This document shows, in pieces, positions 9,260 through 17,285 of a stretch of 64,000 bases of DNA. The stretch lies in NCBI RefSeq assembly GCF_020733705.1, contig NZ_JAJFZM010000001.1:2108001-2172000 (forward strand), read 5' to 3'. The position numbers were made by a program, and so were the translations under genes. How positions within the stretch are numbered: the first letter of the stretch is position 1; the number at the start of each line of letters is the position of its first letter. The notes beneath the pieces are model-generated. The model was not told the DNA's origin. It made no database searches and was given only the letters and a program-made list of their open reading frames with translations. The DNA comes from Nocardia australiensis. Its GTDB lineage: Bacteria > Actinomycetota > Actinomycetes > Mycobacteriales > Mycobacteriaceae.

Positions 9260-10539
9260 ACGCACTTCGTAACGTTCGACGCACTCCGCGCTGGGTTCGC
9301 CTGGTCGCCGGGGTGGTCGTGGTCGGCCTGGTGGTGGCTCTGGGGTGGTCGGTACTGTCGCGGATCGGAAAGACCGGGATCACCGCGTATTTCCCGTCGA
9401 CCAACGGACTGTATGCCGGTGACGAGGTGCGGGTACTCGGCGTCAAGGTGGGCCGGATCGACTCCATTGAGCCGGGCAAGGACCAGGTAAAGGTCAACCT
9501 CACCCTGGACCGTGGCATCGACATCCCCGGCGACGCGAAAGCGGTGATCATCTCGCCGTCGCTGGTATCGGCCCGATTTATTCAGCTGGCACCCGCCTAC
9601 ACCGGTGGGCCGAAGATGCGCGATGGCAGCTCGATTCCGATCGAGCGCACTGCCGTCCCGGTCGAATGGGACGACATCAAGACCGAATTATCCAAACTGG
9701 CAACAACTCTCGGCCCGGTCGGCGACGACAAGCAGGGCTCGTTCGGGCGGTTCGTCGACACCGCCGCCGACAATCTCGCCGATGGCAATGGTCAGGCCCT
9801 GCGTGACACGTTGCGGGAGCTGTCGAGCACCTTGAATACGTTGTCCGACGGGCGTACCGACCTGTTCGGCACCATTCGCAACCTGCAACAGTTCGTCGAC
9901 GTGCTCTCCAAGAGCAACGACCAGATTGTGCAGTTCGGCGGTCGGCTGGCCTCGGTATCGTCGGTGCTGGCAAGCGTTTCCGACGACCTCGGTGCCGGGT
10001 TGGACAATCTGGATATCGCGGTGGGCGATGTGAAGCGTTTCCTGGACGAGCGCGGCGGAGCGTTGACCGAGAGTGTTGAGCGGCTCGGTGCGGCCACCCA
10101 GGTACTGGTCGACAAGCGACCGCAGCTCGAGCAGGTACTGCACTCCGCACCAACGGCGTTGGTGAACTTCTACCAGATCTATGACCCCGCGCAGGGCAGT
10201 CTCACCGGTGCGGTCGTCGCACCCAACTTCGCGAATCCGGTCGCTTTCCTGTGTGGTGCGGTTCGCGCCATGCAGACCAACGAATCCGATCGCAGCGCCG
10301 ATCTGTGCGCGCAGTTCGTCGCGCCCGCGATTCAGTCGCTGATGATGAATTACCCACCGCTGTTGGCCAACCCGGTCTCCAATCAAACCGCGTTCCCCGA
10401 GCAGCTTGTCTACAGTCCGCCGAGCCTCGCCCCCGACGGGCCGCCCGCCGCGGCGTCGGAAACGGCTCCGGTGACCGTACCGAGCGGAATTGCCGGACTG
10501 GCTATTCCGGGACTGACCATTCCGGGAGGAGGACGATGA
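9256..10539 (+). CDS. mce4D: MCE-family protein Mce4D
   Basis: The product is 427 aa, with an ATGA overlap with mce4C. It has an N-terminal anchor (LVAGVVVVGLVVALGW), MCE domain (TNGLYAGDEVRVLGVKVGRI), helical region, then a globular C-terminal part with cysteines near FLCGAVRAM and ADLCAQFV. It ends in a low-complexity tail of IPG-type repeats (IAGLAIPGLTIPGGG). The same kind of tail ends the next gene. Expected to be a periplasm-exposed subunit of the Mce4 complex. Confidence 0.92.
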   Translation: MNALRNVRRTPRWVRLVAGVVVVGLVVALGWSVLSRIGKTGITAYFPSTNGLYAGDEVRVLGVKVGRIDSIEPGKDQVKVNLTLDRGIDIPGDAKAVIISPSLVSARFIQLAPAYTGGPKMRDGSSIPIERTAVPVEWDDIKTELSKLATTLGPVGDDKQGSFGRFVDTAADNLADGNGQALRDTLRELSSTLNTLSDGRTDLFGTIRNLQQFVDVLSKSNDQIVQFGGRLASVSSVLASVSDDLGAGLDNLDIAVGDVKRFLDERGGALTESVERLGAATQVLVDKRPQLEQVLHSAPTALVNFYQIYDPAQGSLTGAVVAPNFANPVAFLCGAVRAMQTNESDRSADLCAQFVAPAIQSLMMNYPPLLANPVSNQTAFPEQLVYSPPSLAPDGPPAAASETAPVTVPSGIAGLAIPGLTIPGGGR

Positions 10540-11774
10540 TGCAACGTCGACGGATCCGGATCGCCGGTGCCGCGATCGGCCTTGCCACGGTGCTCGGCGT
10601 CAGCGGATGTCAGTGGGACGGCCTCAACTCGCTGCCGATGCCGAGTGCGGCGGGCAGCGACCCGAATGCCTACGAAGTAAAGATCCAAATGCCCAATGTC
10701 ACCACTCTGACCCGGAATTCACCGGTTCGCGTCGATGACGTGGCGGTGGGCACGGTATCCAATATCGAGGTGCAGGACTGGCACGCACTGGTCACCGTCA
10801 ACCTCATCCACGATGTGAAACTGCCTGCCAACGCGGTCGCCAAGATCGGGCAGACCAGTCTACTCGGCAGCAACCATATCGAGCTGGCCGCGCCGAAAGA
10901 TGTTCCGGCAGAGGGCGAATTGAAGAACGGCGATCTGATCCCGCTGGATCGGGCCGGCGCGTATCCGACGACCGAGCAGACACTTTCGTCATTGTCGGTG
11001 GTGCTCAACGGCGGTGGTATCAGCCAACTCGAAACCATCACCCGTGAGCTGAATGCCACGTTCAACGGTCGTGAGGATGCGATCAGGGATCTACTGCCGC
11101 AGCTGGCCGAGCTGACCGCGACCCTGGATACCCAGACCAACGACATCATCAACGCCATGGATGGTCTCGATAGATTCGGCGGACAGCTCGCACAACAGAA
11201 GGATCGGGTTGCCGCGGCCATCGAGCAGATCCATCCGGCACTGACCGTGCTCGCCGATCGGCGCGAAAACATCACCAACACATTGGTCGCGGTAGGTGAT
11301 CTCAGCGATGTGGTGCAGCGGATCATCGCGCGCAGCGGCGACGACCTGAAGGCCGACCTGGCGAATCTGGCACCGGTAGTGCGGACGCTCGCGGACACGG
11401 GCGACAAACTCGTCGAGTCGCTGAAGGTGCTGCTGACCTTCCCATTCCCGATGAAGAACCTCGGCAACGCGATCCAAGGCGACTACATGAACTTGATCAT
11501 GACCGTGGACTTGACGGGTAAGCGACTGGACTCGAACTTCCTGACCGGCACTCCGCTCGGTGGCCGCTTCGGTGGCGTCGAGGGTGCGCTCGGCGGCCTC
11601 GCCGGATCGGCGGAAGGCAACAGCGACCCGGCAACCGCGCCATTGCAGCCGCCGCCCGCCACGCCGTCGCCGTCGCCGTCCCCGAGTATCCCTGGGCTGC
11701 CGCCGATTCCGGGTCTGCCCGCGATTCCGGGGCTTACCGTTCCGCCTGCGGGGCAGGAAGGTGCGGGTCGATGA
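10536..11774 (+). CDS. mce4E: MCE-family lipoprotein Mce4E (LprN-like)
   Basis: A 412-aa MCE protein with a lipoprotein signal: basic MMQRRRIRIAG, a hydrophobic stretch, and a lipobox ending VSGC at about residue 24, so it should be lipidated on that cysteine. The MCE domain (TRNSPVRVDDVAVGTVSNI) and helical region follow. The C-terminus is Pro/Ser-rich with three IPGL-type repeats. Two in-frame ATGs (10536, 10539) overlap the mce4D stop and GGAGGA lies just upstream; I list the first. The E subunit is the lipoprotein member in all actinobacterial mce operons. Confidence 0.92.
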   Translation: MMQRRRIRIAGAAIGLATVLGVSGCQWDGLNSLPMPSAAGSDPNAYEVKIQMPNVTTLTRNSPVRVDDVAVGTVSNIEVQDWHALVTVNLIHDVKLPANAVAKIGQTSLLGSNHIELAAPKDVPAEGELKNGDLIPLDRAGAYPTTEQTLSSLSVVLNGGGISQLETITRELNATFNGREDAIRDLLPQLAELTATLDTQTNDIINAMDGLDRFGGQLAQQKDRVAAAIEQIHPALTVLADRRENITNTLVAVGDLSDVVQRIIARSGDDLKADLANLAPVVRTLADTGDKLVESLKVLLTFPFPMKNLGNAIQGDYMNLIMTVDLTGKRLDSNFLTGTPLGGRFGGVEGALGGLAGSAEGNSDPATAPLQPPPATPSPSPSPSIPGLPPIPGLPAIPGLTVPPAGQEGAGR

Positions 11775-13177
11775 AACTCACTAGGTTCGTCCGGGTCCAA
11801 TTGGGGATCTTCGCGGTACTGACCGTCATCGGACTGGCGGTCATGGCCAGCACCTATGTGCAATTACCCGCGATGTTCGGCATCGGCCGCTACGAGGTGA
11901 CCGTGCGACTGGCCGCTACCGGCGGCCTGTACCCGACGGCCAATGTCGCCTATCGCGGTACGAATGTCGGCAAGGTAGAGGAAGTTCGGCTCACACCGGA
12001 AGGGGTCGATGCGAAGCTGTCCATCGACAGCGACTACAAGATCCCCTCCGATGTCGACGCCTGGGTGAAGAGCGTATCCGCGATCGGCGAACAGTATGTC
12101 GACCTGATACCGGTCTCGAATCCGAAGGGGGGCAACCTTTCCGACGGATCAGTGGTCGAGCAGGACCGCACCAGGCTGCCGGAGGACATCGGCTCGGTAC
12201 TCGACCAGTCCGAGCGGTTGCTCGCCAGCGTGGCCGACACCAAGCTCAGGGAGGTGATCGATGACGCGTTCAAGGCGTTCAACGGGGCCGGCCCCGACCT
12301 GCAGAAGTTCATCGATTCCGCTGCTCTGCTGGTGCAGGAGGCGCAGGACAGCGCCGAACCGACCAAGGATCTGCTGGAAAAGATCGGTCCACTGCTGGAC
12401 ACCCAGAATCAGTCCGACGCCGCCATTCGCGAGTGGACAGCCGACCTGGCCACGGTGACCGATCAACTGCGCGCGCACGATCCGGCGCTGCGCAACGTTA
12501 TCGACAAGACCCCGGCCACCGCGCAAACGGTCAGCTCACTGTTCCAAGATCTGAAACCGACACTGCCGCTGTTGCTTTCGAACTTGGTGAGTGTCGCTCA
12601 GGTCGGTGCTACCTACCACGCCGGGTTGGAACAGGTCCTGGTGGTTTTCCCTCCGCTGGTCGCGGCCTTCATGACCGTCGTTCGTGGGCCGGCGGAATAC
12701 GGCGCCATGGTCGACTTCCACCTCGAGCTCAACGATCCGCCGGGCTGCACCACCGGCTTCCTCCCGCCGGACCAGCGCCGGGCCCCGTCCGAACTCGACA
12801 GTCCCGACAGCCCGCCCGGCATGTACTGCAAGGTGCCGCAGAATGCTCAGGAAGCGGTGCGTGGCATCCGCAACACGCCGTGTGTAGAAGTGCCGGGCAA
12901 GCGGGCGCCGACTCCGGAATTGTGCCGCGACCCCAATGGCTATGTGCCGGAAGGTAACAACCCGCCCTTCGGTGCGCCGCAGGCGGTCACGCCGTCGAGT
13001 GCGCCCGCCGGTGACCAGGGGTCGACCCACCCGGCCGCGCTCGGCAGGTCCTACGATCCCGGCACGGGAACGTTCGTCGGACCGGATGGGCGTACGTACC
13101 GTCAGGGGGACATCGGGAAGGATGGATCCGGAACGATACCGTCCAGCTGGCAGGCGATGTTCGAGGAGCAGCAATGA
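11771..13177 (+). CDS. mce4F: MCE-family protein Mce4F
   Basis: The product is 468 aa, with an ATGA overlap with mce4E. It has an N-terminal anchor, MCE domain (TGGLYPTANVAYRGTNVGKV), helical region, and a long C-terminal extension with four cysteines (GCTTGF, YCKV, PCVEV, LCRD). A Pro-rich, Gly-rich tail follows, reading roughly SYDPGTGTFVGPDGRTYRQG. This tail resembles those of mycobacterial F subunits and may contact the cell wall or the outer-membrane partner. It completes the A-F set. Confidence 0.92.
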   Translation: MKLTRFVRVQLGIFAVLTVIGLAVMASTYVQLPAMFGIGRYEVTVRLAATGGLYPTANVAYRGTNVGKVEEVRLTPEGVDAKLSIDSDYKIPSDVDAWVKSVSAIGEQYVDLIPVSNPKGGNLSDGSVVEQDRTRLPEDIGSVLDQSERLLASVADTKLREVIDDAFKAFNGAGPDLQKFIDSAALLVQEAQDSAEPTKDLLEKIGPLLDTQNQSDAAIREWTADLATVTDQLRAHDPALRNVIDKTPATAQTVSSLFQDLKPTLPLLLSNLVSVAQVGATYHAGLEQVLVVFPPLVAAFMTVVRGPAEYGAMVDFHLELNDPPGCTTGFLPPDQRRAPSELDSPDSPPGMYCKVPQNAQEAVRGIRNTPCVEVPGKRAPTPELCRDPNGYVPEGNNPPFGAPQAVTPSSAPAGDQGSTHPAALGRSYDPGTGTFVGPDGRTYRQGDIGKDGSGTIPSSWQAMFEEQQ

Positions 13178-13956
13178 GTGAACCAAGCACAGGGAGCAGC
13201 CGATCTCGGCGACGCGCGGTCCGCTCGGCGGGGCCGCCCCCGGATGAGCTGGGCAACAACCAGCCGGTATTGAGCGATGCGATCACCAGCGACGAGGCCC
13301 TCACGGACTCCCTCGTGGAACCGGAAGCGGCCCTCACGGACTCCCTCATGGAACCGTCCGAGGCCCAGACCGTGACCGCCGCAGTGGTGGCGTTGACAAA
13401 GCCCGAACCACATATCGCCGACGCGCCCGCGGATTCCGAACCGCCGCAACACACCCCGAAGCGTGGCCCCCGACGGTGGCTACGGGTCACCGGGGCGGCA
13501 GTCGCCGCACTTGTCGTCATCGCACTCGTGGCGAGCAGTGGCTTCTTCATGTACGGCCTGCATTCTGCCGATACTCGTGACGCGCGTCGCGCGGACTACA
13601 TCCAAACCGCCAAGCAGGCCATCCTCAACCTCACGACCATCAAGGACGACACCGCCAAGGCGGACATCGACCGCGTTCTCTCGGTGGCCTCCGGTGAGCT
13701 CAAGGCCGAATACTCCGAACGCAAGGACGCATACGCGAGCGTGGTGGAGCAGGCCAAGGTGAAGGCAACCGGCGAGATCATCGAATCGGCCATCGAGAAC
13801 GAAGATACGAGCTCGGCACGCGTGCTGATCGCCGCCAAGCAGACCCTGACCAACGCGGGCATGGCGGACCCGCAGACGCGGTTCTACCGGTTCCGGGTCA
13901 CCCTCACCGACGGTGACAATGGGGTCACCGCCTCACAGGTGGAGTTCGTGGCATGA
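13174..13956 (+). CDS. Mce-associated membrane protein (Mas), first of two
   Basis: The product is 260 aa, with an ATGA overlap with mce4F. It has a disordered, charged N-terminal arm (about 1-105), one transmembrane helix (GAAVAALVVIALVASSGFFMY), and an extracytoplasmic Mas domain (about 135-260). It corresponds in position to Rv3493c. Mas proteins are needed for full Mce activity and probably stabilise the transporter. The arm contains an 11-residue tandem repeat (ALTDSLVEPE / ALTDSLMEPS) encoded by a 33-bp DNA repeat, suggesting recent expansion in a region under weak constraint. Confidence 0.85.
   Translation: MSEPSTGSSRSRRRAVRSAGPPPDELGNNQPVLSDAITSDEALTDSLVEPEAALTDSLMEPSEAQTVTAAVVALTKPEPHIADAPADSEPPQHTPKRGPRRWLRVTGAAVAALVVIALVASSGFFMYGLHSADTRDARRADYIQTAKQAILNLTTIKDDTAKADIDRVLSVASGELKAEYSERKDAYASVVEQAKVKATGEIIESAIENEDTSSARVLIAAKQTLTNAGMADPQTRFYRFRVTLTDGDNGVTASQVEFVA
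13296..13361 (+). repeat. 33-bp tandem repeat inside the first mas gene
   Basis: Two units at 13296-13328 and 13329-13361. A 28-bp stretch starting ggccctcacggactccctc differs at only one base between the units. The length keeps the reading frame. Confidence 0.85.
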
Positions 13957-14441
13957 GTAAACGCCGATTGATCGTGTGGACATCCGCTGTCGGACTCGTG
14001 GTCGTGGCGCTGGCCGCCGTCTGCGCAGTGACCGGATACCGGTACTGGGACGATCGCCAGAGCGAACAGGCCCGCACCCAGGTCGTCCCCGCCGCCCGGC
14101 ACACGGTCGAGGCGATGTTCACCTACAACTTCAACACCGTGGACTCCGAATTGCCCAAGGCCGCCGACAGCCTCGCCGGCGGCTTCCGGGACGACTACCT
14201 GAAGCTGATCAAAGAGGGGATCGCACCAGCCGCGAAGGAAAAGCAGCTCACCGTCCAGGCCACCACCCAGGCCGGCGGTGTCGTTTCGGCCGAGCCCGAG
14301 CACGCGGTTGTGCTGCTCTACCTGAATCAGGTGAGTACGGGCAAGGATTCGCCGCAGGCCAGCATCAGCACCAGTCGCGTGCGTGTCAGTCTCGACAAGG
14401 CCGACAGCCGCTGGCTCGTTGCCGCGGTCACACCCGTTTAG
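13953..14441 (+). CDS. Mce-associated membrane protein (Mas), second of two
   Basis: The product is 162 aa, with a start/stop overlap with the previous gene. It has one N-terminal transmembrane helix (LIVWTSAVGLVVVALAAVCAV) and a Mas domain of about 120 residues ending LDKADSRWLVAAVTPV. It corresponds in position to Rv3492c and is the last gene of the mce4 operon, facing the phoR-like gene with a 28-bp gap. The function is inferred from the family: accessory role in Mce4 complex stability. Confidence 0.85.
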   Translation: MSKRRLIVWTSAVGLVVVALAAVCAVTGYRYWDDRQSEQARTQVVPAARHTVEAMFTYNFNTVDSELPKAADSLAGGFRDDYLKLIKEGIAPAAKEKQLTVQATTQAGGVVSAEPEHAVVLLYLNQVSTGKDSPQASISTSRVRVSLDKADSRWLVAAVTPV

Positions 14442-14469
14442 GCTGTTCCAGCTCTGAAGAAGCTGCGGA

Positions 14470-15969
14470 TCATGGCATTTCGCGGGGCAGACGGACCGTG
14501 AAAGTGGCGCCCTCACCCGGCGCGCTCGCCACCTCGACAGTGCCGTTGTGCGCGGCGACCAGCGCCTGCACGATCGAAAGACCGAGGCCGGTGCCGCCGC
14601 TGGCACGGGTGCGTGAGGTGTCGGTGCGGTAGAACCGCTCGAATACCCGATCCGCCTCGTCCGCGGGCAGGCCAGGGCCGGTGTCGGCGACTTCCAGCCG
14701 GACTTCGTCGGAGGCCGGAGTCAGGCCGACCGTCACCGCGGCGCTCGGCGGGGTGTGTGTCAGTGCGTTGTTCAGCAGGTTGGCCAATACCTGGCGCAGC
14801 CGCTGTTCATCGCCGAGTATCTCCAATGTGCCTTCGCCGGAATGGATTTCCAGTTCCACCGAACGCCGCAGTCCATCCGGGTCCGCGGCGGCGGCCATGG
14901 CGCGCGCATTGTGCACCGCATCGCTCGCGACCGCGAGCAGATCGACCGGACCCTGTTCCAGCGGGCGCTGCGCGTCCAGGCGGGCCAGCATCAGCAGGTC
15001 CTCCACCAGCAGACCCATCCGTTGCGCCTCGCGTTCGATGCGATCCATGAACATGCCCGGATTGTCGATCGCACCCTGACGATATAGCTCGGCGAAGCCG
15101 CGGATCGTGGTGAGTGGTGTGCGCAGTTCATGACTCGCATCGGCGACGAAGCGTCGCATCTTCGCCTCGGAGCGCCGTGCCGCCGATTCCGACGCTTCGG
15201 TCGCCGCGAAAGCACTCTGGATTTGGGCGAGCATGCCATTGAGCGATTGAGACAGTCGATCGACCTCGGTGTTGGTGCCGCGCACCGGAACTCGGCGATA
15301 GAGATCGCCCGCGGCGATCGCCGCAGCCGTCTTCTCCACCGCGCGCAGCGGCCGCAAACTACGCCGGATCACGAAATACGCCGCCACCGCGAGCGCCGCG
15401 AGCACGGCCAAGCCGACCACCAGCTGTAGTCCGACGAGTCGACGTACGGTCTCGATGTTCTGAGTGAGTGGCAGCGCGACCGTTGTCGTCGCCTCCGGCG
15501 TTTGCACCGTAATCATCCGCCACTGCACCGAGGAGCCATTCCTGGAACCGACCGTCGCCGGTTTGGTGATGCCGATAACCCCGGGCGGCGGGTCGCGATC
15601 GGCACGCCATGGACCCGGCGGATTCGGTAGCTCGGGCTCGGCATCGACATTGAAGGGCCGAGTATCGACATACACACCATCGCCGCCCGACGGTTGGGAG
15701 TGAATATAGAAGGCGCTGGGCAGATGTGGTGGCTGATTCGGTGACGGCTGCCGTGGCGGACGCATCCACGCCGCGGTGGCGTCGTGCAACTGCTGATCGG
15801 TGCGGCGCAATAACGAACTCTCCAACACCGACGTGACAACCGTCCCGGAGATCAACAGCCCCAGCCCCGACAGGATGACAAGCGCGAGCACCAGCGTCAC
15901 CCGCAAAGGAATTGCCGACCAGGTACCCGAAATCCTGCGCCGGAGTCGCCGCAGCCTCGGCGGCGTCAC
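14470..15969 (-). CDS. phoR: Sensor histidine kinase, PhoR-like
   Basis: A 499-aa transmembrane histidine kinase. Helix 1 spans about residues 23-45, followed by a periplasmic sensor region of about 130 residues rich in Pro and Gly, helix 2 (about 179-201), HAMP (about 201-254), and the H-box SHELRTPLT with phospho-acceptor His280. The ATPase domain has the N-box NLLNNALTH, G1 DTGPGLP and G2 GTGLGLSIV. Its ATG overlaps the stop of the response regulator gene (ATGA), so the two are co-translated. The catalytic half resembles mycobacterial PhoR most closely; the sensor region is not conserved enough for me to name a signal. Confidence 0.8.
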   Translation of the reverse strand: MTPPRLRRLRRRISGTWSAIPLRVTLVLALVILSGLGLLISGTVVTSVLESSLLRRTDQQLHDATAAWMRPPRQPSPNQPPHLPSAFYIHSQPSGGDGVYVDTRPFNVDAEPELPNPPGPWRADRDPPPGVIGITKPATVGSRNGSSVQWRMITVQTPEATTTVALPLTQNIETVRRLVGLQLVVGLAVLAALAVAAYFVIRRSLRPLRAVEKTAAAIAAGDLYRRVPVRGTNTEVDRLSQSLNGMLAQIQSAFAATEASESAARRSEAKMRRFVADASHELRTPLTTIRGFAELYRQGAIDNPGMFMDRIEREAQRMGLLVEDLLMLARLDAQRPLEQGPVDLLAVASDAVHNARAMAAAADPDGLRRSVELEIHSGEGTLEILGDEQRLRQVLANLLNNALTHTPPSAAVTVGLTPASDEVRLEVADTGPGLPADEADRVFERFYRTDTSRTRASGGTGLGLSIVQALVAAHNGTVEVASAPGEGATFTVRLPREMP

Positions 15970-16700
15970 TTCTCGCTCTGTCGCGTGCGACTCGGCGCGC
16001 GCATCACATAGCCGACCCCACGCAGCGTGTGGATGAGCCGCTGATCCCCGGTGTCGACCTTCTTACGCAGATACGACACATAGGTCTCGACCACACCGAC
16101 CTCACCACCGAAGTCGTAGCGCCACACGTGATCCAGAATGCGCGGCTTACTCAACACCGTGCCCGCGTTCACCATGAAATAGCGCAACAGCGTGAATTCG
16201 GTGCGGGACAACGCAACCGGCTCACCCGCCTTCCACACCTCATGGGTATCGTCGTCGAGTTCGATGTCCTCGAAGCGGATTCGTGAACTCTCCCGCACCG
16301 GAGTGTGCTGACCGGACCTGCGCAGAATCACCCGCAACCGCGCCACCACCTCCTCCAGGCTGAACGGTTTGGTGACGTAGTCATCGGCGCCCAGCGTGAG
16401 ACCGGCAACCTTATCCTGCACCTCATCGCGGGCGGTGAGAAACAACACCGGCGCGTCGATACCGTCGGCCCGCAGCCTGCGCAACAGGCCGAAGCCATCC
16501 ATCCCCGGCATCATCACATCGACGATCATCGCCTGCGGCCGGAAACTACGGGCCTTGTCCAGCGCTTGCGCGCCATCGGCGGCCGAATCGACCTCGAAAC
16601 CCTGGTAGCGCAGGCTGACCGAAAGGAGCTCCACAATCATCGGCTCGTCGTCCACAACTAGGACCCGGGCCTCAGGCGTGTTCTCCGCGGGCGCGCTCAT
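15966..16700 (-). CDS. phoP: Response regulator, PhoP-like
   Basis: A 244-aa OmpR/PhoB-class regulator. The receiver domain has acidic Asp17-Asp18, phospho-acceptor Asp61 in IVDVMMPGMDG, and Lys111 in YVTKPFSLEEV. The C-terminal winged helix starts at about residue 140 (FEDIELDDDTHEVWKAGE) and ends HTLRGVGYVMR. As I remember it, the sequence closely follows M. tuberculosis PhoP across both domains, including PEARVLVVDDE and ILDHVWRYDFGG. PhoPR there controls cell-wall lipids and virulence functions. The pair is inserted here between the mce4 operon and otsA, which is not the mycobacterial arrangement I recall. Confidence 0.83.
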   Translation of the reverse strand: MSAPAENTPEARVLVVDDEPMIVELLSVSLRYQGFEVDSAADGAQALDKARSFRPQAMIVDVMMPGMDGFGLLRRLRADGIDAPVLFLTARDEVQDKVAGLTLGADDYVTKPFSLEEVVARLRVILRRSGQHTPVRESSRIRFEDIELDDDTHEVWKAGEPVALSRTEFTLLRYFMVNAGTVLSKPRILDHVWRYDFGGEVGVVETYVSYLRKKVDTGDQRLIHTLRGVGYVMRAPSRTRQSEK

Positions 16701-16788
16701 AGCTTCATGGTCCGGCAGTGGGCTGGGAACATGCTGGAGGTTTCCTGGGCGAATGCTGTGTTGTTTGGCAGCGCCTGCGGCGCTGCGT

Positions 16789-16880
16789 GTTCGCGGCCCC
16801 CTCTGGCTCGCGTCCGAGGGGCAAATACTTGCTCCTGCGTCGCATCATATTTGCCCCTCGGACGCGAGCCGGCCGCGAAC
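16789..16880. repeat. Long inverted repeat / hairpin
   Basis: Positions 16805-16827 and 16848-16870 are a perfect 23-bp inverted repeat with a 20-nt loop. Outer arms 16789-16798 and 16871-16880 (gttcgcggcc / ggccgcgaac) extend the stem by 10 bp after a 6-nt bulge on the left side. A smaller inverted repeat (cagcgcc / ggcgctg, 16769-16785) adjoins it. It lies upstream of phoP and downstream of otsA. It may end the otsA transcript, or be the end of a mobile repeat. Confidence 0.85.
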
Positions 16881-17010
16881 TCTAGTGCTCGATCTCGCTT
16901 CGCTCGGAAGCTGTTGTTGTGGCGAGTGGGTGCGTAGGTGGGGTGGTGCGGCACCCGGAGTGCGGTAGTCCAGTTTGGTGCGGTGTTTATTGGCCGCTGG
17001 CGCGGCGTGT
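16873..17010. repeat. Dispersed intergenic repeat, copy A
   Basis: About 138 bp starting ccgcgaactctagtgctcga, with core tcgatctcgcttcgctcgg, then gcgagtgggtgcgtaggtgg and a tail with tttattggccgctggcgcgg. The same blocks in the same order recur at 24482-24612, and partly at 17021-17120 and 25581-25690. No gene is visible here. The rest of the 16701-17285 gap also shows no plausible gene; it is rich in G and T on the plus strand. Confidence 0.7.
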
Positions 17011-17020
17011 TCGTGAGCTG

Positions 17021-17120
17021 GCCGCGAACTTTAGGGTCGATCTCGCTGCGTTCGGAAACTGGTGTGGTGGCTGGTGGGCACGTCAGTTGGGGTGGTGCGG
17101 GACGCGGGGGTTGGTTGCCA
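17021..17120. repeat. Dispersed intergenic repeat, copy B
   Basis: About 100 bp beginning gccgcgaactttagggtcga and continuing with tctcgctgcgttcggaaact and ttggggtggtgcgggacgcg. It is a diverged tandem copy of the block at 16873 and lacks the final segment. Confidence 0.6.
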
Positions 17121-17285
17121 GTTAGGGGGTGGTGCGGGTTGTACTCGGGTCGGTCGTGGACTGCGGGGGCTTGCTTCGCCGGGGGCTGGTGTTGGGGTGT
17201 GCGGGGAGGCGGTACCTGGAGGGTGGCTGTCCAGGTAGGTGGTGTGGTTTGTGCAGTCGGTGATGTCGGTCTTTTGGGGGCGGGT

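Noticed and set aside
16701..17285. Several short open frames upstream of phoP and downstream of otsA
   Set aside because: They run through inverted repeats and repeat copies, have skewed composition and no domain or ribosome site.
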